This document shows positions 1 through 7,909 of a stretch of DNA of 52,126 nucleotides, piece after piece (position 1 is the first letter of the stretch; each line of letters opens with the position of its first letter). The notes beneath the pieces are model-generated. The model ran no database searches. It was not told the origin of the DNA and saw nothing but the letters and a program-made list of their open reading frames with translations. Source of the stretch: an uncultured Eubacteriales bacterium. Its GTDB lineage: Bacteria; Bacillota; Clostridia; Peptostreptococcales; Anaerovoracaceae. The stretch is from the NCBI GenBank assembly GCA_900315485.1, contig OMZI01000017.1:1-52126 (forward strand), written 5' to 3'. The position numbers and the translations under genes are program-made.

Positions 1-47
1 GTTGGCAGACCAGTTTACGCGTTGTACGCGTCACGCGAGGAGTGTAA

Positions 48-58
48 GGGCTATGCCC
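48..58. repeat. Small hairpin GGGC-TAT-GCCC
   Basis: A perfect 4-bp stem with a three-base TAT loop, lying just before the terminator at 61-100. The hairpin at 52081-52097 near the far end of the window also has a TAT loop, but the stems differ. The first 158 bases hold no gene I can support. All three forward frames run in from the left edge for some distance, so the tail of an upstream gene may be here, but I cannot choose a frame. Confidence 0.3.
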
Positions 59-60
59 GT

Positions 61-100
61 AAAAACAACAACCCCGCGTTTGACGCGGGGATGGTTTTTA
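61..100 (+). terminator. Intrinsic terminator of the gene upstream of the window
   Basis: The stem CCCCGCG (72-78) pairs with CGCGGGG (84-90) around a TTTGA loop. It is followed by ATGGTTTTTATT and preceded by an A-rich run that can pair with the T run. It probably ends transcription of a plus-strand gene outside the window and insulates the gene starting at 159. Confidence 0.7.
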
Positions 101-158
101 TTCGGAAAACCCTGCATGCTGTTTGTGTTATACTCCGGAAAGGCGAAAGGAAAAAGAA

Positions 159-833
159 ATGATCTACGTTTCTTCAGAAGCTGACAACAGACTCATATCA
201 TGGCTTTCGTCGTGCGGATACGATGTGGAAGAGTTCCGTACGGATGGGATCATAGCCGGGCCGCTTTCATGCCACCCGGATATGTTCATGTGCAAAATGG
301 GCGTATCTGATGATTCTGAGATCATATCGTATTTTATGCAGGATAAGACAAGGCTGTCTCCTGAATACCCGGAGGATATCCCATTCAATGCCGCGTGTAC
401 CGGAAAATACTTCATACACAATCTGAAGTACACTGCTCCTGTGCTGCTGAAGCGGGCGGAGGAGCTTGGACTTGAGATGGTCAATGTCAGGCAGGGCTAT
501 GCAAAATGCAGTACGGTCATCGTTGACGAGGATTCGGTGATAACCTATGACCGCGGGCTGGGCAAAGCCTGTACTGAGGCCGGTATGGATGTGCTTATGA
601 TAACGCCCGGACATATTCTTCTTCCGGGATACGATACAGGATTTATAGGCGGTGCAAGCGGCCGCATCGGAGATACTGTTGTATTCAACGGTGATCTCAG
701 CGCACATCCTGATTCAGACCGGATCATCCGGTTCATAGAGGAGAGGGGCCTGAAGATCAAATGGTTCCCGGAATGGCCGCTCACGGACATCGGATCGATT
801 ATCAGCATATACCCTGAAAAGAATTGCAGATGA
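159..833 (+). CDS. DUF6873-family protein (GME-fold-like)
   Basis: This 224-residue soluble protein has no signal peptide or membrane segment. I recognise the conserved block of the DUF6873 family: a VRQGYAKC segment near residue 122, an IVDEDSVITYDRG stretch, GYDTGFIGGASG, NGDLSAHPD and a C-terminal PLTDIGSI. The family is assigned to the guanidino-group-modifying-enzyme fold, but I know of no proven reaction for it. The ATG at 159 follows AAAGGAAAAA, a better start than an upstream in-frame ATG at 123 that lies before the purine-rich site. The stop overlaps the next start in an ATGA junction (830-833), so it is probably translationally coupled to the radical SAM gene. Function is unknown. 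Confidence 0.7.
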   Translation: MIYVSSEADNRLISWLSSCGYDVEEFRTDGIIAGPLSCHPDMFMCKMGVSDDSEIISYFMQDKTRLSPEYPEDIPFNAACTGKYFIHNLKYTAPVLLKRAEELGLEMVNVRQGYAKCSTVIVDEDSVITYDRGLGKACTEAGMDVLMITPGHILLPGYDTGFIGGASGRIGDTVVFNGDLSAHPDSDRIIRFIEERGLKIKWFPEWPLTDIGSIISIYPEKNCR

Positions 834-1897
834 AAAAACACGCAATAATACCTATCTTCATACCGCACAGAGGCTGTCCTCATGACTGTGTATTCTGCAA
901 TCAGCGGAAGATAACAGCGAGGACAGATTTTGTCACGCCTGAAGATGCTCGCAAAATAATAGACACATGGCTGACCACGCTCAGGCCTGCCGGTTCTGAT
1001 GCAAGCGGTCATGAGGGAGACCGCCATACCGTTGAAGCAGCTTTCTACGGAGGCAGCTTTACTGGGCTTGAAATAGAGGAGCAGTCTGCATTCCTGAAAG
1101 TCACGTATGAATACAAGAAGAAGGGCCTTATAGACAAGGTCCACCTGTCCACAAGACCTGACTATATAGACAGGGAGATACTGGACAACCTGAAGAGATA
1201 CAGCGTGGATACCATAGAACTCGGAGTGCAGTCCTTTGATGATGAAGTTCTCAGACTGTCCAACAGAGGGCACAGCAGCGGGGATGTTTACAGAGCAGTA
1301 GACCTCATAAAGGAATACGGATTTGAGCTCGGAATACAGCTGATGATAGGTCTGCCGGGAGATTCGGCGGAAACATGCATAATGTCCGCAAAAGAGACTG
1401 CGAAGATAAGGCCGTCACTTGCAAGACTTTATCCTACGATAGTCCTCGATGACACTGAACTTTACAATATGTATAAAAGCGGTGCCTATGAACCTCTCTC
1501 CCGTGAGGAAGCGGTATACCGTACAAAAGAGATGTACAAGATCCTCGACGATGCCGGCATAACCATAATGAGAGTCGGACTCAAGAGCACCGAGATAATA
1601 GGAAAGGGCGGTGCGATCAACGGAGGAACATATCATCCTGCGTTCAGACAGCTTGTGGAAGGTGAAATAGCAAAGGAGCGGATAGAACCGCTCCTCAGGG
1701 ATATTCTTATTGATGATGCATCATCTTCCGGAAAACAGACTGTAATGATATGCTCAAACAATCTGTGGTTTTCCGCTATGATCGGTCATAAGGCCTGCAA
1801 CAGGAAGTATTTCGCAGAGAAATACCCGGATGCCGGCATTAAGTATTCGGCAGATGACAGACTTTCAGACGGAGAATTCTCAGTCAGCTTTTACTGA
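830..1897 (+). CDS. Radical SAM protein, Elp3/COG1243-like
   Basis: A 355-residue radical SAM enzyme. The cluster-binding motif is Cys16-x3-Cys20-x2-Cys23 (RGCPHDCVFC) at the very N-terminus, followed by YGGSFTG (SAM-binding GGE-type strand) and STRPDYID, ELGVQSFDD and GLPGDSAETC, all typical of the HemN/Elp3 radical SAM subgroup. The C-terminal half, with RLYPTIVLDDTELY, matches bacterial Elp3-like proteins that lack the eukaryotic acetyltransferase domain. The substrate is not known; tRNA modification is an inference from Elp3. The ATG at 830 overlaps the upstream stop; a TTG at 824 is also in frame but less likely. The 3' end overlaps convergent udk by 18 bases. Confidence 0.8.
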   Translation: MKKHAIIPIFIPHRGCPHDCVFCNQRKITARTDFVTPEDARKIIDTWLTTLRPAGSDASGHEGDRHTVEAAFYGGSFTGLEIEEQSAFLKVTYEYKKKGLIDKVHLSTRPDYIDREILDNLKRYSVDTIELGVQSFDDEVLRLSNRGHSSGDVYRAVDLIKEYGFELGIQLMIGLPGDSAETCIMSAKETAKIRPSLARLYPTIVLDDTELYNMYKSGAYEPLSREEAVYRTKEMYKILDDAGITIMRVGLKSTEIIGKGGAINGGTYHPAFRQLVEGEIAKERIEPLLRDILIDDASSSGKQTVMICSNNLWFSAMIGHKACNRKYFAEKYPDAGIKYSADDRLSDGEFSVSFY

Positions 1898-2512
1898 CCG
1901 GCAGTGGTCAAGATGCGACTGGATCTTGACTTTGATAACGTCGAATACAACGTCATTGAGCCCGCTGTTGAGGACTATATCGGCCAGATACTTGGTTGGC
2001 TCAACATACAGATAATGCATTGGTTTTACGGTCGTGAGGTACTGTCTTGCGATCCCTTCAACATCTCTGCCTCTTTCCTTGACATCACGGATGACACGCC
2101 GGAGGATCCTCTCATCGGCATCAGCTTCCACGTATATCTTGATGTCCAGGAGATCACGAAGCTCCTCGTTCTGGAGGACCATGATTCCCTCAACTATTAT
2201 TACCTCGGAAGGGTGGATGGTGACGGTCTTGCTGCTCCTGTTGTGGACCGTATAGTCATAGACAGGACATTCGACGCTTTCGCCGTTTCTCAGTCTGCGC
2301 AGATGGTCGATGAAGAGGTCCGTCTCAAAAGCATCAGGGTGATCGTAGTTTATAAGCTTGCGCTCTTCAAACGGGATATCGTCATGACGCTTGTAGTAGT
2401 TGTCATAATATATGACGGTTATCTGGTCACCGAACTCGGCCTTGAGCCTGTTGGTGAAGGTTGATTTGCCGGAACCTGTACCGCCGGCAATTCCGATTAT
2501 CAGGCAGTTCAT
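1880..2512 (-). CDS. udk: Uridine kinase
   Basis: A 210-residue pyrimidine salvage kinase that phosphorylates uridine and cytidine to UMP and CMP. The Walker A motif GGTGSGKS lies at residues 10-17. It is followed by YYDNYYK, the substrate-site block INYDHPDAFETDL, the PVYDYTVHNR loop and VIIVEGIMVL (Walker B region), all hallmark Udk segments. Length matches the family. The start follows an AACGCGAGGTTA purine stretch on the minus strand. It is transcribed away from cysK and converges on the radical SAM gene, overlapping its last codons, with no room for a terminator between them. Confidence 0.93.
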   Translation of the reverse strand: MNCLIIGIAGGTGSGKSTFTNRLKAEFGDQITVIYYDNYYKRHDDIPFEERKLINYDHPDAFETDLFIDHLRRLRNGESVECPVYDYTVHNRSSKTVTIHPSEVIIVEGIMVLQNEELRDLLDIKIYVEADADERILRRVIRDVKERGRDVEGIARQYLTTVKPMHYLYVEPTKYLADIVLNSGLNDVVFDVIKVKIQSHLDHCRSVKAD

Positions 2513-2600
2513 TAAAATAACCTCGCGTTATATGTTAGATTTGCTTTGATTATAACATAACTTGTGGTGCGGACCGCTTTTTTTCGGATGAAGATATTGT

Positions 2601-2606
2601 TATAAT
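2601..2606 (+). promoter_or_regulatory. Putative -10 box upstream of the cysK-like gene
   Basis: A perfect TATAAT 55 bases before the start codon. The -35 region at the usual distance is only a T run, so this is a weak call. The same intergenic region has a TATAAT on the other strand (2549-2554) that could serve udk. Confidence 0.4.
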
Positions 2607-2661
2607 AGATGCGTTGGCATGAGGGCGGAAGCCTTCAAATCAAAGACAGAAAGAGAAACTA

Positions 2662-3594
2662 ATGGTATACGATAATATCCTTCAGGCGATCGGAAACACT
2701 CCGATGATCCGCCTGAATCATGTGAATAAGCCCGGTAACGCTCAGGTGCTGGTAAAATTCGAAGGCCTCAACGTAGGCGGTTCGATCAAGACACGTACAG
2801 CGTGGAATATGATCAGGCAGGCTGAACTGGCAGGCAAAATCGGCCCGGATACCGTGATAGTCGAACCGACCAGCGGCAACCAGGGAATAGGTCTTGCACT
2901 TGTCGGCGCTGTGCGCGGATACAGGACGATAATAGTAATGCCGGATTCCGTAAGTGAGGAAAGGCGCAAGCTCGTCCGCCACTATGGTGCGGAAGTCCTG
3001 CTGATCCATGATGACGGTGATATCGGTAAGTGCATAGAGGAGTGCCTTGAGACCGCACTCAGAATGCAGGAGGAGGATCCTAATGTTTTCGTACCTCAGC
3101 AGTTCTCCAATCCTGACAACAACATGGCTCAGAGAAGGTATACCGCTCATGAGATCCTTGCTCAGGTAGACGGACCTATCCACGGATTCTGCTCAGGCAT
3201 CGGAACAGGCGGGACGATCACCGGTATCGGAGAGATACTGAGAGAGAATTATCCGGATATAGAGATATGGGCTGCTGAGCCGGAAGATGCTGCCATCCTG
3301 GCGGGAGGAAGCATTGGCACCCATCTCCAGATGGGTATAGGCGACGGACTCATTCCTGACAACCTCAATACAGAGGTCTATGACAATACATGTATCGTGC
3401 CTGATGACAATGCACTGGATATGGCCAAAAGGCTAGCAAAAGAAGAGGGCATAATGTGCGGGATATCCTCAGGAACGAACGTTGTAGCCGCTCTGATGCT
3501 TGCAGAAAAGCTCGGCCCGGGCAAAACCGTTGTTACCGTTTTGCCTGATACCGCAGAGAGATACTTCTCAACACCGCTTTTTGAAGGCGAATAG
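2662..3594 (+). CDS. cysK: Cysteine synthase-like PLP enzyme with variant active-site loops
   Basis: A 310-residue fold-type II PLP enzyme of the cysteine synthase family (O-acetylserine plus sulfide gives cysteine). The PLP lysine is Lys43 in GGSIKTR, the substrate loop is TSGNQG (70-75), the phosphate-binding loop is GTGGT (181-185), and the C-terminal end has GISSGTN and ERYFSTPLF. Length fits the family. Two positions differ from the CysK consensus as I remember it: SVKDR is replaced by SIKTR, and SGNTG by SGNQG. This leaves open a related role, such as a cysteine/H2S-producing or diaminopropionate-type enzyme. It is monocistronic or reads into the NifX-SlyD gene 65 bases on. No T-box or S-box is evident. 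Confidence 0.78.
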   Translation: MVYDNILQAIGNTPMIRLNHVNKPGNAQVLVKFEGLNVGGSIKTRTAWNMIRQAELAGKIGPDTVIVEPTSGNQGIGLALVGAVRGYRTIIVMPDSVSEERRKLVRHYGAEVLLIHDDGDIGKCIEECLETALRMQEEDPNVFVPQQFSNPDNNMAQRRYTAHEILAQVDGPIHGFCSGIGTGGTITGIGEILRENYPDIEIWAAEPEDAAILAGGSIGTHLQMGIGDGLIPDNLNTEVYDNTCIVPDDNALDMAKRLAKEEGIMCGISSGTNVVAALMLAEKLGPGKTVVTVLPDTAERYFSTPLFEGE

Positions 3595-3659
3595 AAACCG
3601 ATGATCATGGTCTGCCGGTGCGGACCGGATACAATATATAAACGAAAGGGATAAGTATT

Positions 3660-4538
3660 ATGAAAATTGCCGTAACATACGACAACGGAAACGTATTCCA
3701 GCATTTTGGGAGAACTGAAAATTTCAAGATCTATAACGTAGAGGACGGAAAGGTAGTTTCGTCTGAAGTGATGAACTCCAACGGAGTAGGCCATGAGGCT
3801 CTTGCATGGCTCCTCAAGGACAACACTGTTGATGTTCTCATCTGCGGAGGAATGGGAGAGGGTGCACAGGATGCACTTGCAGAGGCAGGCATCGATGTCT
3901 GCGCCGGAGCAGAAGGTGACACAGATGCAGCTGTTGAGGCATACCTCAGAGGCGAACTCGTAAATAGCGGTGTCAACTGCGACCATCATCACGAGGGACA
4001 TGAGCACCATCACGACCATGATCACGCTGAAGGCGGCTGCGGCGGCTGCGGTGGGGAAGCAGGCGGATGTGCAGGATGCCCGGGATGCGGCGAACCTGTA
4101 TACCTCTTCGAATCAAAGAATACAGGAAAGAATGTAAAGGTCCATTACAAAGGCACATTCAACAACGGAGAGCAGTTCGATTCTTCATATGACAGAGGCG
4201 AGCCGCTTGAATTCGTATGCGCTGCAGGTATGATGATCTCCGGGTTTGACCGCGCTGTAGGCGATATGGAGGTCGGCGACATCGTTGATATCCATCTGAT
4301 GCCTGAAGAAGCATACGGAATGCCTAGAGAGGACATGATCATAACAGTAGAGCAGGCAGGCGTACAGGGCGCAGAAGACCTTTCTGTAGGCGACAAGATC
4401 CTTCTCCAGGATCAGCTCGGAAGACCTTTCCCTGCTCTTGTAACTGCACTTGATAACGGAATGATCACCTTTGACTGCAACCATGAGATGGCAGGAAAGG
4501 AACTCAACTTCAGGATCGAACTTATTGAAGCCAACTAA
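3660..4538 (+). CDS. NifX/NifB-like domain fused through a His/Cys-rich linker to a SlyD-type FKBP prolyl isomerase
   Basis: One uninterrupted 292-residue ORF with three parts. Residues 1-105 match the dinitrogenase FeMo-cofactor biosynthesis fold (MKIAVTYDNG, FQHFGRTENF, GGMGEGAQDAL). Residues 107-123 are a His-rich tract with nine His plus Cys107. Residues 124-145 are Gly/Cys-rich with CxxC pairs at Cys127/130 and Cys137/140 plus Cys143. Residues 146-292 are a SlyD-like FKBP with its insert-in-flap domain, ending with the diagnostic FDCNHEMAGKELNF block. NifX-type domains bind metal clusters and SlyD is a nickel chaperone and prolyl isomerase, so a metal chaperone role is my inference. No nitrogenase or hydrogenase gene is present. 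The ribosome binding site is AAAGGGAT. Confidence 0.85.
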   Translation: MKIAVTYDNGNVFQHFGRTENFKIYNVEDGKVVSSEVMNSNGVGHEALAWLLKDNTVDVLICGGMGEGAQDALAEAGIDVCAGAEGDTDAAVEAYLRGELVNSGVNCDHHHEGHEHHHDHDHAEGGCGGCGGEAGGCAGCPGCGEPVYLFESKNTGKNVKVHYKGTFNNGEQFDSSYDRGEPLEFVCAAGMMISGFDRAVGDMEVGDIVDIHLMPEEAYGMPREDMIITVEQAGVQGAEDLSVGDKILLQDQLGRPFPALVTALDNGMITFDCNHEMAGKELNFRIELIEAN

Positions 4539-4553
4539 TAACAGGACGATAAT

Positions 4554-5099
4554 ATGCACCCGGTCAAGCACTTCAGAACTATAACGGAACACCGCAATCT
4601 GGTATGCAGATACTGCCTGAGACTCGGTCTTGTAAGGCAGGGCCTTTTGCATGACATCAGCAAGTACTCACTGGTGGAGTTCTGGCGCGGAGCTGTGTAT
4701 TATCAGGGCGACAGGAGCCCTAATGATCAGGAACGAAGAAAGACCGGCGTGTCTATGGCGTGGATGCATCACAAGGGACGCAACAAGCATCACTTTGAAT
4801 ACTGGATCGACTATGTGATAAACGAAGACGGATCTGTGGGATTCGGAGGCAATAAGATGCCAAAGAAGTATGTTGCCGAGATGTTCTGCGACAGAGTTGC
4901 TGCATGCAAGATATACAAAGGAGATAAGTATACGGATGCAGATGCGCACGACTATCTCATAAGAGCAAAGAGGTGGACAATGATGCACCCGGACACATTT
5001 GCGGCGATCGAGAAGATGCTGAGAGTCCTCAAGGAAGAAGGAGAGGACGCCGCATTCGCATATGTCCGCAGCTGGCTCAAAGACGACAGCGTATACTGA
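4554..5099 (+). CDS. DUF5662-family protein, possible HD-like metal-binding fold
   Basis: A 181-residue uncharacterised protein that I match to DUF5662. Conserved-looking features are His33-Asp34 in LLHDISKYS, the histidine cluster at residues 72-80 (MHHKGRNKHH followed by FEYW), and a C-terminal helix with MHPDTFAAIEKML. The His-Asp pair followed by a distant His cluster resembles HD-domain metal sites, but I cannot confirm catalysis. It starts 15 bases after the NifX-SlyD fusion with an AGGA site, so the two probably share a transcript. A bidirectional terminator follows. Function unknown. Confidence 0.65.
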   Translation: MHPVKHFRTITEHRNLVCRYCLRLGLVRQGLLHDISKYSLVEFWRGAVYYQGDRSPNDQERRKTGVSMAWMHHKGRNKHHFEYWIDYVINEDGSVGFGGNKMPKKYVAEMFCDRVAACKIYKGDKYTDADAHDYLIRAKRWTMMHPDTFAAIEKMLRVLKEEGEDAAFAYVRSWLKDDSVY

Positions 5100-5145
5100 C
5101 GCTGCTCTTCATGAATAAATGTGAGCCGGTAAAACCGCTAAATTC

Positions 5146-5190
5146 AAAATGCTGCACAGCCTTTATCGGGCGGTGCAGCATTTTTCTCTT
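5146..5190. terminator. Bidirectional intrinsic terminator
   Basis: The stem ATGCTGCAC (5149-5157) pairs with GTGCAGCAT (5173-5181). It has an A run on the left and TTTTT on the right, so it can stop both the plus-strand DUF5662 transcript and the minus-strand cellobiose phosphorylase transcript. Confidence 0.8.
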
Positions 5191-5209
5191 TGTGTGTTAT
5201 CTGAAATAT

Positions 5210-7645
5210 TTATCCCATTATGACTCTTACGTCGAATTCTCCGGCTCGTTCAGGAACAGGGATAGTCAGTGAAGGAAGCTCTTCTCCGTTGACCGTTATC
5301 CTGCTGACACCTTTCTGTACTCCGGCAGAATTATCTACACTGATGTGGAATACTGATCCTCTGAACTTTCTGTCGCAGGTGTATCCGCTGAGATCCGAAG
5401 GGATGCAAGGATCGACCTTAAGTCCGTCCATTGTAGGCTGGATGCCCAGGATGTACTGGCTGATAGTAGTGAAGGTCCACGCAGCCGTGCCTGTGAGCCA
5501 GCTGTTCTTGCCCTCGCCGTGTGTCGGTGCATCCTTGCCTGCTACCATCTGGCAGTATACGTAAGGCTCTGTTCTGTGTATCTCGCTGATATCCTCAAGA
5601 TATACAGGACATGTCCTGCGGAATACATCGAATGCGCGGTCGCCGTGTCCGAGCACTGTCTCGGCGCATGCGATCCACGGATTGTTGTGACAGAATATGC
5701 CGGCATTTTCCTTATACCCAGGAGGGTAGGATGTGATCTCTCCGAGTTCCACATGATACTTTGTATATGGAGGCTGGAGGAGAACGATACCGTACTCTGT
5801 ATCCAGACGCTTCTCAACGCTTGCAAGAGCCTGAGCAGCCTGACCTGACTCAACTCCGACACCTGCCATTACGCACATTCCCTGCGGTTCGATGAAGATC
5901 TGACCTTCATCGCAGACCTTGCTGCCTACCGGGTTTGAGAAAGCATCATATGCTCTTAAGAACCACTCTCCGTCCCATCCGTTTTCGAGGATAGCACCTT
6001 CCATTGCCTGTACCTGGAAAAGTATCTCTGTTGCCTCAGCCTTATTGCCTGTATGCTGAAGTATCTCTGCAAGCTCTTTTCCGTATTTCACATACATGCC
6101 TGCAATGAAGACACTTTCCGCAACAGGACCCTCGCTCGGACCGGTCGTCTGGAAGCTTTCGCCTGGCTGCTCTGAGAAGCAGTTGAGGTTAAGGCAGTCA
6201 TTCCAGTCTGCACGTCCGATAAGAGGCAGATTGTGCGGACCGAGGTGAGTCGATGTGTATTCAAAGCTCTTTCTCAGATGGTCGAGAAGGGAAGCCTTGT
6301 TGTTCTCATCATTATCATAGGTGCACATCTCATCGAGGATCGAGAAATCTCCGGTCTCTCTGAGATATGCGGCAGTTCCTGCGATGAGCCACAGCGGATC
6401 ATCGTTGAATCCGCTTCCTACAGCCATGTTGCCGCGCTTGGTAAGCGGCTGGTACTGATGGTATGTGCTGCCGTCAGGGAACTGAGTGTTTGCGATATCG
6501 ATGATTCTCTCACGAGCACGCTCAGGGATGAGGTGTACGAATCCGAGAAGATCCTGACATGAATCGCGGAATCCCATGCCGCGTCCGAGACCGCTCTCAT
6601 AGTAGCTGGCCGATCTGCTCATGTTGAAGGTGACCATGCACTGGTACTGGTTCCATACGTTGACAAGTCTGTTGAGCTTTTCATCGCCACTCCTGATGCT
6701 GTAGCCGGAAAGGAGACCGTTCCAGTATTCTTTGAGTGCTGCAAGAGCTGCATCGAACTGTTCGTCTGTTCTGAACTTAGACAGAAGCTCCTGAGCAGGC
6801 TTCTTGTTTATGACGCCCGGAGCCTCAAACTTTTCATCCTGCGGGTTCTCACAGTAACCGAGAACGAATATGCAAGAAGCGGTTTCTCCCGGTCCGAGAG
6901 ATACCTTGAGGTGATGGCTTCCTACAGGAGCCCAGCCATGTGCGATGCTGTTATAGCTTTCACCTGCAAATACTGCCTTCGGATGCTGAGGGCCGTTATA
7001 GAGTCCGACGAATTCGTCCCTGCTGGTATCGAATCCTGCAACGTCGTGGTTTACGGAGAATACAGCGTAGTGATTTCTTCTCTCTCTGTACTCTGTCTTG
7101 TGATAGATATCCGAGCCCTGTACTTCAACTTCACCGATAGAGAAGTTGCGCTGGAAGTTGGTTGAATCATCGTGAGCATCCCACAGGCAAAACTCAACAT
7201 AGCTGTAAAGGTCGATCATTCGGTCTCTTGCAGATGTGTTGGTAAGAGTGATCCTTGTAACTTCACAGTTCTCTCCTAGAGGTACGAATACTTCCTGTGA
7301 AGCCCTGATGCCTTTTAACGATGATTCGAAAACAGTATATCCGAGACCGTGACGGCAGACATAGGAGTCAAGTTCAGTCTGAACAGGCTGCCAGCCGGGG
7401 TTCCATACGTTGTTTCCGTCCTTTATATAATAGTAGTGTCCGCCACAGTCTATCGGTGAATTGTTATAACGGTAGCGGGTCAGTCTCATCAGCTTGGCAT
7501 CCCTGTAGAAGCAGTAGCCGCCGGATGTATTCGAGATGAGCCTGAAGAAATCCTGGGATCCGAGGTAATTGATCCACGGCAGGGGAGTCTGAGGGGTCGT
7601 TATCACATACTCCCTGTTGGTATCGTCAAAATATCCGAATTTCAT
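5210..7645 (-). CDS. cbpA: Cellobiose phosphorylase (GH94)
   Basis: An 811-residue intracellular GH94 phosphorylase, the size I recall for clostridial cellobiose phosphorylase. It converts cellobiose and phosphate to glucose 1-phosphate and glucose, saving ATP. The N-terminal beta-sandwich carries [12 protein letters not shown]. The (alpha/alpha)6 catalytic domain includes [12 protein letters not shown] (355-365) and [11 protein letters not shown] (477-487), where Asp483 is the expected general acid. A C-terminal jelly-roll follows. No signal peptide. The start has AGGAAAGGAT upstream. It diverges from a LacI repressor and a sugar ABC transporter, which fits a cellodextrin-use locus. Acceptor length preference (cellobiose or cellodextrin) cannot be read from the sequence. 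Confidence 0.9.
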   Translation of the reverse strand: MKFGYFDDTNREYVITTPQTPLPWINYLGSQDFFRLISNTSGGYCFYRDAKLMRLTRYRYNNSPIDCGGHYYYIKDGNNVWNPGWQPVQTELDSYVCRHGLGYTVFESSLKGIRASQEVFVPLGENCEVTRITLTNTSARDRMIDLYSYVEFCLWDAHDDSTNFQRNFSIGEVEVQGSDIYHKTEYRERRNHYAVFSVNHDVAGFDTSRDEFVGLYNGPQHPKAVFAGESYNSIAHGWAPVGSHHLKVSLGPGETASCIFVLGYCENPQDEKFEAPGVINKKPAQELLSKFRTDEQFDAALAALKEYWNGLLSGYSIRSGDEKLNRLVNVWNQYQCMVTFNMSRSASYYESGLGRGMGFRDSCQDLLGFVHLIPERARERIIDIANTQFPDGSTYHQYQPLTKRGNMAVGSGFNDDPLWLIAGTAAYLRETGDFSILDEMCTYDNDENNKASLLDHLRKSFEYTSTHLGPHNLPLIGRADWNDCLNLNCFSEQPGESFQTTGPSEGPVAESVFIAGMYVKYGKELAEILQHTGNKAEATEILFQVQAMEGAILENGWDGEWFLRAYDAFSNPVGSKVCDEGQIFIEPQGMCVMAGVGVESGQAAQALASVEKRLDTEYGIVLLQPPYTKYHVELGEITSYPPGYKENAGIFCHNNPWIACAETVLGHGDRAFDVFRRTCPVYLEDISEIHRTEPYVYCQMVAGKDAPTHGEGKNSWLTGTAAWTFTTISQYILGIQPTMDGLKVDPCIPSDLSGYTCDRKFRGSVFHISVDNSAGVQKGVSRITVNGEELPSLTIPVPERAGEFDVRVIMG

Positions 7646-7663
7646 GTATATGATCCTTTCCTA

Positions 7664-7677
7664 CGAATACGTTTTCG
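7664..7677. promoter_or_regulatory. LacI-family operator O1 (cbpA side)
   Basis: CGAATACGTTTTCG, the exact reverse complement of the 14-mer at 7854-7867. It lies just downstream of the predicted cbpA transcription start, where a bound repressor would block the polymerase. Confidence 0.7.
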
Positions 7678-7689
7678 CTATTATCAACC

Positions 7690-7718
7690 ATTATATTGGA
7701 ATTTACGCTCATTGTAAA
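7690..7718 (-). promoter_or_regulatory. Promoter of cellobiose phosphorylase
   Basis: On the minus strand, TTTACA (7718-7713) and TATAAT (7695-7690) are separated by 17 bases. The predicted start falls near 7683, directly in front of operator O1. Confidence 0.75.
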
Positions 7719-7772
7719 CAACAATTTGGTTCACTTAACAATTTTCTTTCTCAAACGGTTGATTAATTGGAC

Positions 7773-7786
7773 AACGAAAACGATTT
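7773..7786. promoter_or_regulatory. LacI-family operator O2
   Basis: AACGAAAACGATTT, a near-repeat of the site at 7824-7837, placed between the two divergent promoters. It also partly resembles a CcpA cre site, so the binding protein could be the adjacent LacI protein or CcpA. Confidence 0.6.
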
Positions 7787-7817
7787 AAAATTTTCCGAAA
7801 AATTTTAAAAAGAGGTA

Positions 7818-7846
7818 TTGACGAACGAAAACGATTATTTTACAAT
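7818..7846 (+). promoter_or_regulatory. Promoter of the lacI-ABC transporter operon
   Basis: TTGACG (7818-7823), a 17-base spacer, then TACAAT (7841-7846). The spacer is almost exactly the operator AACGAAAACGATTA, so repressor and polymerase would compete. Confidence 0.8.
7824..7837. promoter_or_regulatory. LacI-family operator O3 inside the promoter spacer
   Basis: AACGAAAACGATTA fills the region between the -35 and -10 boxes of the operon promoter. It differs from O2 in the last base only. Confidence 0.7.
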
Positions 7847-7853
7847 GAAACTA

Positions 7854-7867
7854 CGAAAACGTATTCG
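7854..7867. promoter_or_regulatory. LacI-family operator O4
   Basis: CGAAAACGTATTCG at the predicted transcription start of the lacI operon, the inverted twin of O1 about 190 bases away. The pair could allow looping by a repressor oligomer, which is inference. Confidence 0.7.
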
Positions 7868-7909
7868 AAAACATCTTGACCAAGAGACAGCACAGAAAGG
7901 AGGATGTCA

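Noticed and set aside
2-184. A 60-codon forward ORF at the left edge
   Set aside because: It crosses the terminator at 61-100 and overlaps the DUF6873 start in another frame; no ribosome site or recognisable protein motif.
1904-2464. A 186-codon plus-strand ORF
   Set aside because: It lies entirely opposite udk, whose protein matches uridine kinase throughout; the forward reading has no known motif.
4018-4090. The Gly/Cys-rich segment as a possible assembly error or frameshift joining two genes
   Set aside because: The frame stays open, both flanking domains are complete, and the His and Cys tracts make sense as metal ligands. I keep it as a real fusion.
3960-4090. CRISPR-like or tandem DNA repeat in the CATCAC and GGCGGCTGC tracts
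   Set aside because: The repetition follows from His and Gly/Cys codons in the protein; units are irregular and there are no spacers.
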